Shown in pieces: positions 9,591-20,700 of a DNA stretch of 36,941 nucleotides. Each line of letters begins with the position of its first letter. The first letter of the stretch is position 1. Position numbers and translations under genes: made by a program. The notes beneath the pieces were generated by a model. The model saw only the letters and a program-made list of their open reading frames with translations. It made no database searches and was not told where the DNA came from. This stretch comes from Spirogloea muscicola (Eukaryota; Streptophyta; Zygnematophyceae; Spirogloeales; Spirogloeaceae): the NCBI GenBank assembly GCA_009602725.1, contig WELB01000002.1, forward strand, positions 371,756-408,696, given 5' to 3'.

Positions 9591-10011
9591 CCCTGCTAAG
9601 CAGCCGCAAATCAGAGAGGCTAGGGTCCTGGAAGTGGGTCCCCTCCAAGGCGCTACCGCGCAGCTCCACACAAAACAGCTAGACCCAGACCATATGCAGC
9701 TGGCAGTCAAGAGTTTACCAAGGACGCTCTTTCCAACAGCTGGAGCACGGCCAGCACGCAGGTGCAAGGCGTGGACCATGGACGGCTGGAGGGATACGGA
9801 CAGGCGCATACGAAGTACCTGCGCTAGCGAATCCAGAGAGCCGCTGGGGCGCGCATGCTGCCTCGCTGACTGGAAATCTGCTGTGGGGTTTGAGAAGCTG
9901 TCGGCGATCGCGGGCGGAGGTGTGGGCGAGGCGAGGGCTGCCGCAGGCCAGGACGATGGTCAGAGCCGGGGCAGTGGGGCCTGTCGAGGCGCCCCCGCAG
10001 GCGCTCCCGCT
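9591..10011 (-). pseudogene. LINE C-terminal remnant (minus strand)
   Basis: On the minus strand this reads a degraded LINE C-terminus: SLAQVLRMRLSVSLQPSM then ALHLRAGRAPA. The usual LLLTRGY ending is replaced by unrelated sequence, because a 74-bp block (9,648-9,721) sits where the tail should be. The counterpart in copy B (26,131-26,622) keeps a better version. Confidence 0.6.
9644..9721. repeat. Relocated 74-bp block, copy A position
   Basis: A block starting GCGCTACCGCGCAGCTCC and ending GAGTTTACCAAG, preceded by CCAAG and itself ending in CCAAG. In copy B it lies at 25,897-25,970, about 370 bp away relative to the collinear sequence. Confidence 0.75.
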
Positions 10012-10032
10012 GATCAATGTCAATGTTTCAAG

Positions 10033-10150
10033 TCGGGCTTGCCAGAGCATATCGTTGCCTTGGCTGAGGTGCACACTACTACCCTAGCCCCCATCGTAGA
10101 TCTACCTATGTTGGTGGACCAAGCCCGGCGGGCCATCACTCTGTATTCCT
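10033..10150 (+). pseudogene. gag fragment of the gypsy element
   Basis: Reads F-KSGLPEHIVALAEVHTTT then a leucine-containing segment and VDQARRAITLY, the shape of the gag C-terminal region (F-GLxxxI...L...A). The N-terminal part of gag and a clear CCHC knuckle are absent. Confidence 0.55.
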
Positions 10151-10729
10151 CCCCATTGGGGGAAGCGTGTGACTATGGAGGCGGCTGTCCAAGCTGGGCC
10201 TCCTGCTGTCAAGAGGTTCGAGCGTGTGATGGACTACAGCCGAAGTTCAAGGACAAGGGCCGGCAGAAGTGAGTCTCTTATGCTTCCTCCCCTCTTGACT
10301 TTTCCTCAGCACCTTGTATGTAAGCTTTTGATTGGATTTACAGAATGTGTCCGCCAAATGCAGTGCCTGTTGTACTCTCTCTTGATGCATTCTTGCAAGT
10401 TCTTGAGGGCGTTGACCTCTTCTGTTTTGGGCAATCCCCAAATATTTGCAGATTGCAGCAAGTATGTGTGTGAGCTGGCTTCAGTGCCATCGGGCAGAAG
10501 GACCCGTTTTCTTCATAGTGCCCCGCAGGCGCGGTGTGGTCCATCCACCTCTGCAAGGGCTCCCTGCTTTGCGTCCACACAGCCGGCGACCGCCTTGCGT
10601 TTCTTGGTGGTGATGGCTCTCCAGATATCCCGTTGCCTAGAAAGCTCTTGGTATATGTCGTTTGTACATACACAGATGTTTTGCTGTGTGCTTCGGCACA
10701 CCGTGCTTTGGCACGTACAATGTTCTTCT

Positions 10730-11080
10730 CAGGTTCAGCGGCTCGTCAGCCTGCTCGAATCCTGATAGATTCGGGAGCGATCTTCTCCTGTGTGAATAAG
10801 ACTTTGTGTGATATGATGGCTTAGTCATCCGACCCATTGAGGTTTTGCAAAGCGATGATGGCCACTGGCCAGCAGGCTTCTGTATTAGGCATCTGCTCAA
10901 TTCCAATTCGCATTCAAATCACAGGACTCGGGTGTCTTGTTATGCAGTCAAGTTGGCTGCAGTATTTGATGTGATCCTGGGTGATGATTGGCTTTGTGCT
11001 GAGTCAGCCCTTTTGGACTTTGATCGGCTTACATGCACTGTGCACCATGGGTCACGCCGATTTGTATGCAATGATGTGTA
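10730..11080 (+). pseudogene. Retropepsin (aspartic protease) of the gypsy element
   Basis: The active-site motif ILIDSGAIFSCVN (about 10,757-10,795) is followed, in another frame, by the flap and C-terminal signature FDVILGDDWLCAESALLDFD (10,957-11,017). A stop and frame change separate the two. Confidence 0.8.
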
Positions 11081-11109
11081 CCGCCATCACTTGAGGACTC
11101 CTCTATTGT

Positions 11110-11555
11110 GCTGACAGCTGTACAGCTGAAGAGGCTTCTTCGCAAGGTACTAGCGCTCGCAGTGTATCTTGCTGTGGTGACAATGAGTGCTGAGTCTCCT
11201 TCTGACTCACAGTCAGGGTGCTTGCTCACTTTTGGTTTGACCAATGCACCTGCCACAGTCAGGTTGTGATGACTGACGAGTTTGGTGCCCTCTTGTATGA
11301 CTTTGTACTTGTGTGCTTGGACGATATTCTGGTGTTTAGTGTCACATCTGAAGATCACGTGGTGCACCTGCAGTGAGTGTTGCAGATGCTCAGTGAAAAT
11401 TAGTTGTACGCCAGACCAAGTGTGTGTTTTACAAGTCAAAGCTGGCATACTTGAGGGATGTCGTAGGCAAACGTGGGGTTTGCGTTGACCCGATAAAGAT
11501 CTCTGTAGTAATGGACTGGCCTGTGCCACGGAATGTGCCGCAGTTGCGCTCCTTT
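11110..11555 (+). pseudogene. Reverse transcriptase of the gypsy element, internally deleted
   Basis: The protease-RT linker (LTAVQLKRLLRKVLA) runs almost directly into LTFGLTNAPAT (about 11,227), so the fingers part of the RT is missing. The catalytic box reads VCLDDILVFS (Y replaced by C), followed by stops at positions equivalent to HLQ*VLQML and SEN*LYA. Confidence 0.8.
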
Positions 11556-12110
11556 TGGGATTCGCAAACTATTGCCGCAAATTCCTGCAGGGGTACGGGA
11601 ATATGGCATTGCCTCTTACGACGCTTACTCGTAAAGATGCTCCCTGGGAGTGGACATCTGAATGCCAAGTGGCAACTGAGGCTATTCAAGGGGCTTTCAC
11701 GTCTCCGCACATCTTGGCCTTACCTCGAGAAGGCGTACTGTATGAGCTAATGTGTGACGCCTCGTTGACCGGCACTGGTGCCGTTCTATTGCAAGAGGGT
11801 CGTCCCATAGCGTGTGAGAGTTGCCTGCTTCGTCCGGCAGAGCGCAACTATAATACGGGAGAGCAAGAGCTTTTGATGTTGTGCACGCCCTACATGTGTG
11901 GCGCTGCTATCTTGAGGAGTTGAATCTAGGGTCGTCACGGATCATTGCCCGTTGACCTATTGTCACTCACAACAGCATTTGAGCTCGCGTCAAGCTCGGT
12001 GAGCAGAAGGTATGGCATCATTCTATTTCCAGTGGTTGTACCGCCCTGGAAGATTATATGTCGCGGATCCGGTGAGCCGCCACATTGCAGGGGCTGCTCA
12101 GGTGGCTGCC
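11555..12110 (+). pseudogene. RT thumb and RNase H of the gypsy element
   Basis: Starts GFANYCRKFLQGYG, continues through the RT connection into the RNase H core (DASLTGTGAVLLQ with its catalytic Asp, then ERNYNTGEQELL). After a frame change come TDHCPLTY and the Y-PGRLYVADPVSRH ending. Confidence 0.8.
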
Positions 12111-12319
12111 TTGTGCACTTCAGGAGTTCACGCAGACGTGCGTCCTACTCATGGCGTCCCTCGGCAACCCACCTCCAACCTCTCTGTGCTGTACGTGCGT
12201 ATAAGTGACGGGTATGGCACAGACCCCTGGTTGGCTGATTGCATCCCATGTACGCATGGTCAAAGATGACTTTGGCTTCTATAGGCAAGGTAACGCCATT
12301 GTAGCTCTAGACTGCAATG

Positions 12320-13260
12320 CCTTGCGCACTAGCATCATGCAGATGTTGCATGCGACAGCCTACAGTGGTCATCTGGGTATTGGAAAGACCAAGAAGACAG
12401 TAAGCCGTCTGTTCTGGTGGCCGGGTTGTTCGGTCTAAGTACACTCCTTCGTGCGGAGTTGTGCTACATGCCAGCGTGGCAAGGCTGCTCTGAGAAGCTT
12501 GCCGGCTTACTCGAGCCTTTGGCGATTCCTCCGCAGAATTGGGCAGATGTGCGGGTTGACTTCGTCACTCACCTGCCCAAGACGTGTACAGGCTTCGATA
12601 GAATCGTCGTCTTTGTGGACCGTCTGAGCAAATTGGTGCATATTGCTCCTACGACCACCTGTGTATCTGCCAAGGAATTCGCTAGTGTCTTGTGGACCGA
12701 GTATGGAAACTGCATTAAGTCCCCGAGCGGGTCGTCTCTGACCGTGAACCCCGCTTTACGGGACACTTCTGGACAGAAGCATGTAGGCTTGTTGTACCAA
12801 GCAATCCATGTCCACAGCTTTCCAACCCCACAGTGACGGTCAGATTGAGAGGATGACTCGGGTCTTGGAGGACATGCTACGGCAAGTCGTGCACCCTAGT
12901 CAGAGTGACTGGGATGAGGTACCTCGCTTTGGCAGAGTTTGCCGTTACAATGCCTGGCTTGAGTCCACCAGGAACTCACCCTCCTCAACTATGGTCGGCA
13001 TTTCTTGGCCATTGCCCAGCAGCGGCAGAAACCGTATGCTGACCAACGTCGAAGAGATGTGTCTTTCGACGTGGGTGCTTAAGTACTACTCACTTCAAAG
13101 CACCTTCCCTTGCGGGCAGTGGGTACACGCAAGTTGTTACCCAAGTGGGTTGGACCTTTCCCTGTGTTGCGCCTTGTTGGTAAGGTTGCATGTAAGCTGG
13201 GTACACCGGTACATTGGAAGGGTCTTCCACGTGTCCCACCTTCGGCCCTTGTATTCGGAT
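12320..13260 (+). pseudogene. Integrase of the gypsy element
   Basis: The zinc-binding part reads HATAYSGHLGIGKTKK then LFWWPG. The core shows ADVRVDFVTHLP and VDRLSKLVHI. SDREPRFTG carries the second Asp in another frame, and DGQIERMTRVLEDMLR the Glu. The C-terminal part shows KWVGPFPVL in yet another frame, and RVFHVSHLRPLY (about 13,216-13,252) in the frame that starts at 12,808. At least three frame changes. Confidence 0.8.
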
Positions 13261-13307
13261 AGCCGTGTCCAACCGCCCCCAGCTCCCCTCTTGGTCGAGG
13301 ATTAGTT

Positions 13308-13437
13308 GTACGTATGAGGTGGAGGAACCTTGTCACACCGGGACAGATTCCGTGGGCGTAAGTCCCGTGAGTATTTTGTGAAGTGGCTCGGCTATTTGCT
13401 TGAGCACAGTACGTGGGAGCCTGCGGCCATTCTGTAA
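13308..13437 (+). pseudogene. Chromodomain at the integrase C-terminus
   Basis: The EVEE start lies in one frame, and after a frame change REYFVKWLGYLLEHSTWEPA (13,368-13,427) matches the EYLVKWxGY...STWEP core of chromodomains. In chromoviruses this domain directs integration to marked chromatin. Confidence 0.8.
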
Positions 13438-13539
13438 GTTGAACGTCCACTCTCCACTACCTCGCTAGAGGGTTTGTTCCCGACCAGCTTGTTCCTGTTG
13501 CACCACTCTGTGTTGTCCTTTGTTCCCGAGGACGTGAAC

Positions 13540-13556
13540 ACCTCGGTGGGGACGTA
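13540..13556 (+). promoter_or_regulatory. Probable polypurine tract region of the gypsy element
   Basis: The purine-rich GGTGGGGACGTA lies immediately before the LTR start. Short and impure, as expected for a decayed element. Confidence 0.4.
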
Positions 13557-14263
13557 TGTAACGTTCCCAGGTTTGTGAGCGCCTGAGCGTGTTGTCAACG
13601 CTTACCTGGTGTTCATTTGGCCGTTTGTGCCGGACGGCACGAACGGCCCTGGCACTCGTGCCGTTGTCGTTCCGTCCAGGATCGTCCGGGTGGCCTCGCA
13701 TGCTCCCGTCATGCTCGGCCCAGACATGCTCCGCGGCATGCGTGGGCCCGGACGCCCTCGGCGTCATGGCCGCCCGCGGCCATGCTCGGCGCCATGCCCG
13801 CCGCGGCCATGCTCGGCGCCATGGCGCCTGCTGGAGACAGCTCATGGTTCCCTCGTCAGGCACGCTCCTCGCGGGCGACCCCCATACAACCTGAAGGAAG
13901 GATGACACGGAGAAGCACTTACTGGCTATTGCACGAGCAGAGAGAGACCTGACCTCCGGCCGGGGACTTATTAGTGACGCTCTGAGAGAGGCGCAGCCTA
14001 GCGGCTGCCTGCTGCTGCAGACCGCTGCCGCGCGCGGCTCGTTGCCGGCTCTGCTGTGGAGACCTTGGCGGCGTCCCGCGGGAGGTTAAGTCTGCAGCGG
14101 GTGCCCATGGGTGGAGCTGCTGCTTAGCGGCAGCACCACAGGGCAAGTCTTCCGCTGTGTCGGAGTGCTTCCTCGTGGCGGGTGGTTGTCCCTATATCCC
14201 CAAGCACTCAATCCGATAAGGACACATTCGGCTCTAACCTGCTTGTTAGGTCCGAACGTGACA
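13557..14263 (+). repeat. 3' LTR of the gypsy element (707 bp)
   Basis: Starts TGTAACGTTC and ends GAACGTGACA: TG...CA ends with a 10-bp imperfect terminal inverted repeat. An inverted relative lies at 33,771-34,546. Internally it holds a 24-bp GC-rich tandem repeat, CGCGGCCATGCTCGGCGCC (about 13,774-13,830). The long open frames through this GC-rich part are chance frames. Confidence 0.85.
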
Positions 14264-14525
14264 CCTTGCCCCCATTTGGAGTGCCACTTCTCTCTTGCCC
14301 GCATTAGGAGCGCCACTTCAGAATGGAAGAGCTGTTCTCTTTCACAGCCCTCGCCTCTTTCTTTCCTTTTTCACAGCCCTCGCCCCTACTTCGTTCACTT
14401 TTATTGGGCTGGCCGATCCCAATCCCTATTCTCTATCCTATTCTCTATGGCGCGAGTACATCTTCTTTCTTCCTCACCCCCCTTTCCGAAAATTCTTTCT
14501 TTTCCCCTTTGACATCTTCAGGCCC
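14264..14525. repeat. Spacer between LTR and copy B, tail-derived
   Basis: Begins with the tail motif TTGCCCCCATTTGGAGTGCC directly after the LTR, so the LTR end sits inside an older type-2 LINE tail. The rest is pyrimidine-rich with repeated TTTCACAGCCCTCGCC. No gene seen. Confidence 0.5.
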
Positions 14526-15331
14526 ATCTGTAGCTGCTAAACGCTTGTCGGCCCCTCCGAACCCTTGTCAAAATTTTTAGGGCTGGCTTATCACAGCCCT
14601 TTACCCCATTTGGAGTGCCACTTCTCTCTTTTTCCTCGCGACTCTTCGTCGTCGCCTTGTCTTGACTTTTCTCGGAAAACGCACACCACGCTCGCCCGCC
14701 ACCCAATCCTCGCCGCCGCCTGGAGGGGGCAATCGCGGCCCGCCGTGGCGAGGCTCCGGAAGCGCCCTGCCCAGCTGCCGGCTGCTGGCAGCACGGCCTG
14801 CGTAGCCGCGATCGTCGAGCATGACAACCGTGGCAGCCGCCGCCCCACTGCTTGCCGCCGTCGCTCTGCTGAGTTATGTCGGCTTCACGGCCGGGGACCT
14901 CGCGTGAGCAGTCCTCCCTCTTACCCTCCTACCCTCTTACCGTCTGTATGCACCTGGCTGGCTTCTACAGCCGCTCTTAATAAGCAGCCGCATTCTTCTC
15001 ACCCCCGAACCACCATGGCATTGCAAGTCCTGAACTGGGAGCACATTGCGCCTGCGTATCCTCTCTGTATCTGCCGCAGTTGCCGCCCGGTCTTCTGTCG
15101 CGGAAGGCATACTAATCGGCATGCCTGGGGGTGTGTGGCCACCATACACCCCTGCCCGCTGACTGCCATCGTTACACCGTTGCGCAGCTCCGACAAGGCC
15201 TGGCTGCTGGCCTTCAAGGCCGGTATAACCAGTGACCCATCTGGCTCGCTTGCCAATTGGCGCCCAACCCACCACACGCCGTGCGGCTGGTATGGCGTTG
15301 TGTGTCAAGCCACGGCACGTGGCGGCCCCAG

Positions 15332-15620
15332 GCAAGGGCTTTGACCATCTCCCAGTAATTGCACGAGCTGGCCTTGCGGCGCGTCAAGCGATCGGCACAA
15401 GCTTGGCCCTGGCGGCAGCCGCTGTTGAGGTCGTGGCCATGCAAGGCTGCAGCCTTGGCGGCCTCCGGCCGGGACCAACCGCAGTGGCTGCCTGCGGTTG
15501 CTCGGCAAAGAGCTTGTGAAAACAGCAGCGTTGTTGCAAGCTCACGGGAGGCTCTGCTTGGGGTCAAGACTTCAGTAAGCTCAGCTTCCTGCACAGCTGG
15601 CCAATGGTGTCTAAGCGCAG
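15332..15620 (+). other. GC-AG intron of gene B
   Basis: Donor AG|GCAAGG and acceptor AGCGCAG|GCAAGTG, frame-preserving, equivalent to gene A 1,126-1,415. Confidence 0.7.
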
Positions 15621-17149
15621 GCAAGTGATTGGCCTCAATATATCCTATGTGCTGCTGGAAGGCACGCTGGCACCGGAGCTCGGCAACATTGACAGCCTGC
15701 AGTACATATTATTAAATGACAATCTGCTCACGGGCCCCATCCCAGCGGCGCTGGGCAGCCTCCCTCACCTTGGAGTCCTTTTCCTCGCTAACAACAGGTT
15801 AGCGTGCATAAAATTGCTCGACTCGCATCTCAGTCTATTTTCAAAAAGTGAGTCGCCATCCTTTCTCGATCTCACCTCTCCTGGGGGCCCTCCGTCCACA
15901 GAGATGTTGCCTGGCTTATTGATAGCATAGCCTCCTTGAGGCAAGGCCGTGATGACTGTGGTCCGCCACTCAGCCGACGAGGCGGCACCGCTTCGTCACA
16001 GAATTGCAACTTCAAGAACCATCTACTGGGTTAGGCTCTCAGTCTCCTTGTACTTCGGCAGGCTGTCAGGTTCCCTGCCAGAGGAGCTTGGAAACCTCAC
16101 CGCCATCCTGGGCCTCTTCCTCGACAATAACACGTACTGGACACACACCAACTTCGCATGCCGGAGACACCGTATACTGTTCGCTACTTGACAATGACAG
16201 CCAGTGTGCTCTGTCTATCAATTGCCAACCTTTTGAGCAAGCTCGACAAGCTTCTGAAGCCTTGGTTGAGTCCGCCAGCGCTATGAAGTCAAGCTGCTAC
16301 GGAGCTTCCTCAACTGTCGAGGTTCTTGCAGCCTGGTCCAATGGCCTTGATGCTTGTCTTGACATTCTAGGGAGCGACCTCAATGCCACTTGTCGTTGTG
16401 CAGATTGACAGGAGCCATACCTCTCGGTCTTGCTGGGCTTCCGCTCCTGGAGGATCTGTACTTGACACAAAACAAGTCCCCGAGAACTCTGTTCTCAAGT
16501 TAAAAAAGGTTGTGGATGTCGTGATGGGCACGCTGCCCTCTGCTCATGCTGCTTCCACTCATGAGTTGGGTTTCTGACAAGGCCAAATGTACAGGCTCAC
16601 TGGACAAGTGCCGGGTGAATTTGGAGAATCGCTGAGCCTCCAAACATTATTCTTGGACTCCAATAGGTGGGCTGCCAGGATCATTGGTTGTCGGAAAACT
16701 TGGTGGTTTCATAGGCTGAATGATGCAAGTCTGCTTCCCTGTCTCGTCTCCAATTCAGTGATACTGCCAACGCGTTCAGTGCAGTGTCAATAGCTGATGA
16801 CACAAGGCAGCTAGAGCAACCAGCTGGCTGGTTGCTCAAGAGAAGTCTCTGCTCTTGATATCAGGCTCATAGGACATATTCCTTCTCAGCTTGGCCAGAA
16901 CCAGGCCCTCCAGAATTTGTCACTTGCAGACAATCAGTAAGTATAATCATCGACGGAAGGCACATCCTGAGGTTGCCCTTTAGATTGGGGCCTCTTTACA
17001 TTGCCAGACATCTGTCTTATGAAGAGCCAACAAACTCAATGTGCTGCTGCACCTACTACCATTGCACTTTGTTGTCGTCAGCAATGTAGTGAAGGCATGC
17101 AGGGGTTAGCAAATGCAACTGGCATCTTACTGTCAGCTGTAACACCACT

Positions 17150-17430
17150 TGCAAATGTTGGTGACTATCCTTCCTGTCCAGGCTATCAGGAAACGTACCG
17201 TCTGCGCTCGGAAATTGCTCGCAGCTCCTAAGTCTCAACGTCTCCTTAAACAGGTGCACTGTAGAGCATGAAAGAGTAATGGTCACTTTTGGATCCATGG
17301 TCACGGAGGCTTGCATATATTGGTGACTATTCCTCTTGTCCAGGCTGTCAGGAAGCATACCATCTGCGCTCGGAAACTGCTCGCAGCTCCTTGTTCTCGA
17401 CATCTCCTTCAACAGGTATGCTCCAGAGCC
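17150..17430 (+). repeat. Tandem pair of LRR exons unique to gene B
   Basis: Exons 17,182-17,253 (LSGNVPSALGNCSQLLSLNV) and 17,344-17,415 (LSGSIPSALGNCSQLLVLDI) are close copies with period 162 bp. The preceding intron end (GGTGACTAT, then CCAG) repeats as well. Gene A has neither exon. Confidence 0.85.
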
Positions 17431-17677
17431 TATAAGACTATTGGTCACTTTGATTACTCTGCATGGTCTGGTGGCTTCACAGCATCCATCTTGGCAGAGG
17501 AAGATGATGACAAAAATATAGTTAATGGCAATCTGTGATTTTGTCGATCTGCATCCTTTTCCTTTTCCAGAATGAGTATGCGCTTCATCCTTCTCAGTAA
17601 GATGGACGCTTTTCACTTCTAGCTGAAGATTAATAAAGTCAGCAGACTGATTGTTCTTTTCTCGATAACATCAACAG

Positions 17678-17748
17678 ACTTACAGGAAGCATCCCTGCGA
17701 TGATCGGGAACTGCACAATGCTATCAAATTTTATGCATGCAACAACAA
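17678..17748 (+). other. Frameshifted 71-nt LRR exon of gene B
   Basis: Aligns to gene A 2,884-2,955 but is one base short in the segment after CTATCA. If included, the frame is lost. If skipped, the frame is kept, because neighbouring boundaries are the same phase. Confidence 0.75.
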
Positions 17749-20700
17749 GTCAGCCCTCACATTGCTCTGAGCAGTATATGAGACTTTGTGGCGTGCTCGA
17801 CGTAGCACGTATCAAAATTCAAGGCAATGCATTCATGGACCAGGTGGCACGTATGCCGATGCCCTGTACTTTGTCTTGCAATCAGATTGACGGGTGTCAT
17901 ACCTTCAAGCATTGGCAACCTTCGTATGTTGATTACGTTAGATTTGGGGAGCAATAAGTAAGTATGAGCAAGACACTCCCAGCCGACTTGTGCCGTACGT
18001 AGCGCATCTTGGCATCATTGCAAGGAGTGTCCTTGAGACACGGTGAGCTTGACAACATCAACTCAATTGCGAGTGTGTTTGAGTGGTCATCTGTCATGAA
18101 GCTCTGGAGAAGGTGGAAAGTAATCAAAGCTCTTCGTTGCGATGCAGCCTTACTGGTCCCTTACCATCGGAGTTGGGAGACTGCGCCAGTCTCAGCAGTC
18201 TCTATGTCAATGACAACCAGTAAGCTCCAATATGCCTTTTGCCCAAGTTTCAGGCATGTAGGACTGCTCTGCTGTCCCTACGTGCAGGTCATCTCGTGCA
18301 ACAAGCTCCCAGTTCATGAGGGAGTTGACTGCTATTTGTGCACATAAGATCCTGAGTGCTGATCACATTGGATCCGCTGCTCTCAGAACTTCGCATTGCA
18401 TTGTTGCACTGAAGTTGGTGTGACTCTGCTGTATTGCAGATTAAGCGGGGAGTTGCCCGCTTCTCTGACAAGCCTGTCCTTATTACAGGTCCTTTCCATT
18501 CCTAATAATCGGTAAGTGACCACATACAAACGTGGCAAGCTATTACTGATGGTCGTCTGCAACATCACAGAGAAGTGGAAGTCCAAGTCCAAGCCAACCA
18601 ACCGTGAACAACCCCTGACGTGATCTCTCCTTGCTGCCGCCATGCAGTATATCTGGAAGCCTGCCCGCCGAGCTTGGGATGAGTGGAACTCTCACTAGGC
18701 TTCTCCTCTACAACAACACGTACTCTCAATACTGTACTCCTCTCCAAACTAGTGTGACGGTGTGCTGGCACACAGCAGTATGTCTAACCATCAAGACTGT
18801 TCCTCTGCACATTGAGGTCTGCTTGATGCCTGTTGTCTGGGAGTAAACTGATCTGACACCTACCTAAATAGGCTGACAGGCTCCCTGCCACCAGCACTTG
18901 GCAGTTGCCAGAATCTGACGACCCTTGATCTTAGGAACAACAGGTGCGCAGTCCTGCACCTTTGCTCTTCTACTATATGTCACATATGCTGCACGTCAAG
19001 ATCAACCTTAAGAATTCATGCCAACTCGAGAAGCTAATTTGTGTGACTGTGATATATCAACAGCTTTACTGGTCCGATTCCGCCTGGATATGGCAACCTT
19101 ACCAGCATAAACTTTTTCGAGGCAGCCAATAACAGGTACGCTGATAGACAGAACACAAGAACTATGCAGTCGAGATTCAGGGGACTATGCCTGTATTACA
19201 GTAGCATGTGCATGTGAAGCCTCGTACCAAGGAGTGACAGGACCTCCATGCAGATCAAATAAACGGCCATGCATTTGTATGCTTTCTTGTGCAGCTTAAC
19301 AGGTAGCCTCCCACCCAAGCTCAGCCACTGTAGGTCACTTGACGTGCTTGACCTTAACAGCAACAGGTACTCCTCATCTAGCCCAACAAATGAAACTCGC
19401 GGAAAACTTTGACTTAAACCATCTCACGACCAGCTGTTGGTCCAACTTATTTGGCATGTCACTTTCCCTCTTGTGCGCAACATGATCTGATTAGATAGAC
19501 ATTGTCATTCACTGTCTAAGCCTGCAGTGTCAGATGTGTGTCACAAATAGTTGGGCTCTGCTACAGTGTTGTTTAATACCCCATCAGGCTTCAGGCTTTT
19601 GACAAAGAATCATGAGACAGACACGCTGCATCTCAGTTCCTGATTCTGCAGTAGTAGAAGTCTGTCACAAACAGTGGGGCTCTGCATTATTGTACTGTAT
19701 ATCACAGTCTTCGTGCTTGTGGGACCTGTGAGAATGCTGCTCACAGTCTCTCATACCTTCTCCACAGACTCAGTGGGCCCATCCCAGCATCATATGGGAA
19801 CTTGGCTAACTTGTCATTCCTCTCCTTGTATTCCAACGAGTGGGTATTCTTCCTGAGTTCTCGACTAGATTTTTGGCATTGATCTGAGCCTGGCAGTATT
19901 CATGCTACCTTCATAATGTCAAGATACAAACCATCATAGTCAGCTGAGCACGTGATTGTGTTATAGAGCCCTTCTATTTTGTACCAATTACAGGTTATCG
20001 GGCGGCATACCGAAGCAGCTAAGCGAGTGCAAAAAGCTCCGGTACCTGAGCCTGAGCTACAACTTGTAAGGGGTTTCTTGCCGCCCATGTCAACTGCTTG
20101 ATTGACTTGCAAGAATCCAGTTTCTCAAGTCAAGGCATGTGTACATGGCTCTAGATTCCACTCTCAGTGTAGCCTTCCAAGATCTTCATTGTCCACAGTT
20201 TGTCCAACACGTACCCTAATAGCTCATGAGGTGGCACTCTGCATATTGAACATCGCAGGCCTGTTGGAGGGGTTCCGCAAGAGCTTGGGGAGCTGCCTAA
20301 TCTCCTCGACTTCCGGGCAGACTTCAACAAGTGATAGAAGCAAACACCTTCAAGAGTTCGGCAGCGGAATACAGCATGTGACTGTAGATATTTGTGATCG
20401 CTTTTGAATTTTATAACGCCTGCAGTGTAAGGCCAACTGGAGACAGTGTGCAGTTTCCGTGTGTGCTATGTATGAGGTCGACCTTGCACGTGTCAGATCA
20501 CCCACTATCAAATGCTCGTTTGGTGTCAGCTTGGAGGGTGGAGTGCCACCAGAGCTTGCTAATTGCAAGCAAATGGTCAACCTGATCCTGAGCTACAACA
20601 GGTAATGAGCTAGGACTGCGTCTTCTATGGAGCCATTGCTTACCTGAGTTACCATGTCAGCAGATACATAAGTTGCAGAAGAGTCACATCTGACATGGTC

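Larger units (their letters stand above)
325..10011. repeat. Segmental duplication, copy A
   Basis: Collinear with copy B at about 14,526-26,622, same orientation, offset about 14.2-14.6 kb. The left edge is placed where both copies begin TGTAGCTGCTAAACGCTTGTC, the right edge where both read GAGGCGCCCCCGCAGG before diverging. Similarity by eye is uneven: about 95-98% for 325-2,750 and 6,650-9,240, clearly lower in the middle. Differences include the LINE insertion in B, exon gains on each side and a relocated 74-bp block. Confidence 0.9.
10012..14263 (+). mobile_element. Ty3/gypsy chromovirus, 5'-truncated and decayed, with 3' LTR
   Basis: In order on the plus strand: a gag fragment, retropepsin, reverse transcriptase, RNase H, integrase, chromodomain, then a 707-bp LTR. 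Order (integrase after RNase H) and chromodomain place it among Ty3/gypsy chromoviruses. Many stops and frame changes, a missing first half of the RT and no 5' LTR show it is dead. It begins exactly where the segmental duplication ends, within gag. Confidence 0.88.

Noticed and set aside
10160-10260. Cysteine cluster in the gypsy gag region as a CCHC zinc knuckle
   Set aside because: The spacing does not fit C-x2-C-x4-H-x4-C in any frame.
13589-13952. Overlapping Arg/Pro/Ala-rich frames in three phases
   Set aside because: They lie in a GC-rich LTR with a 24-bp internal repeat, which keeps several frames open by chance.
14565-15344. 259-codon plus-strand open frame overlapping the start of gene B
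   Set aside because: It crosses the repeat tail, exon 1 in the wrong frame, the first intron and exon 2. Only its last part (SDKAWLLAFKAG...) is real coding sequence. The copy A equivalent is broken by stops.
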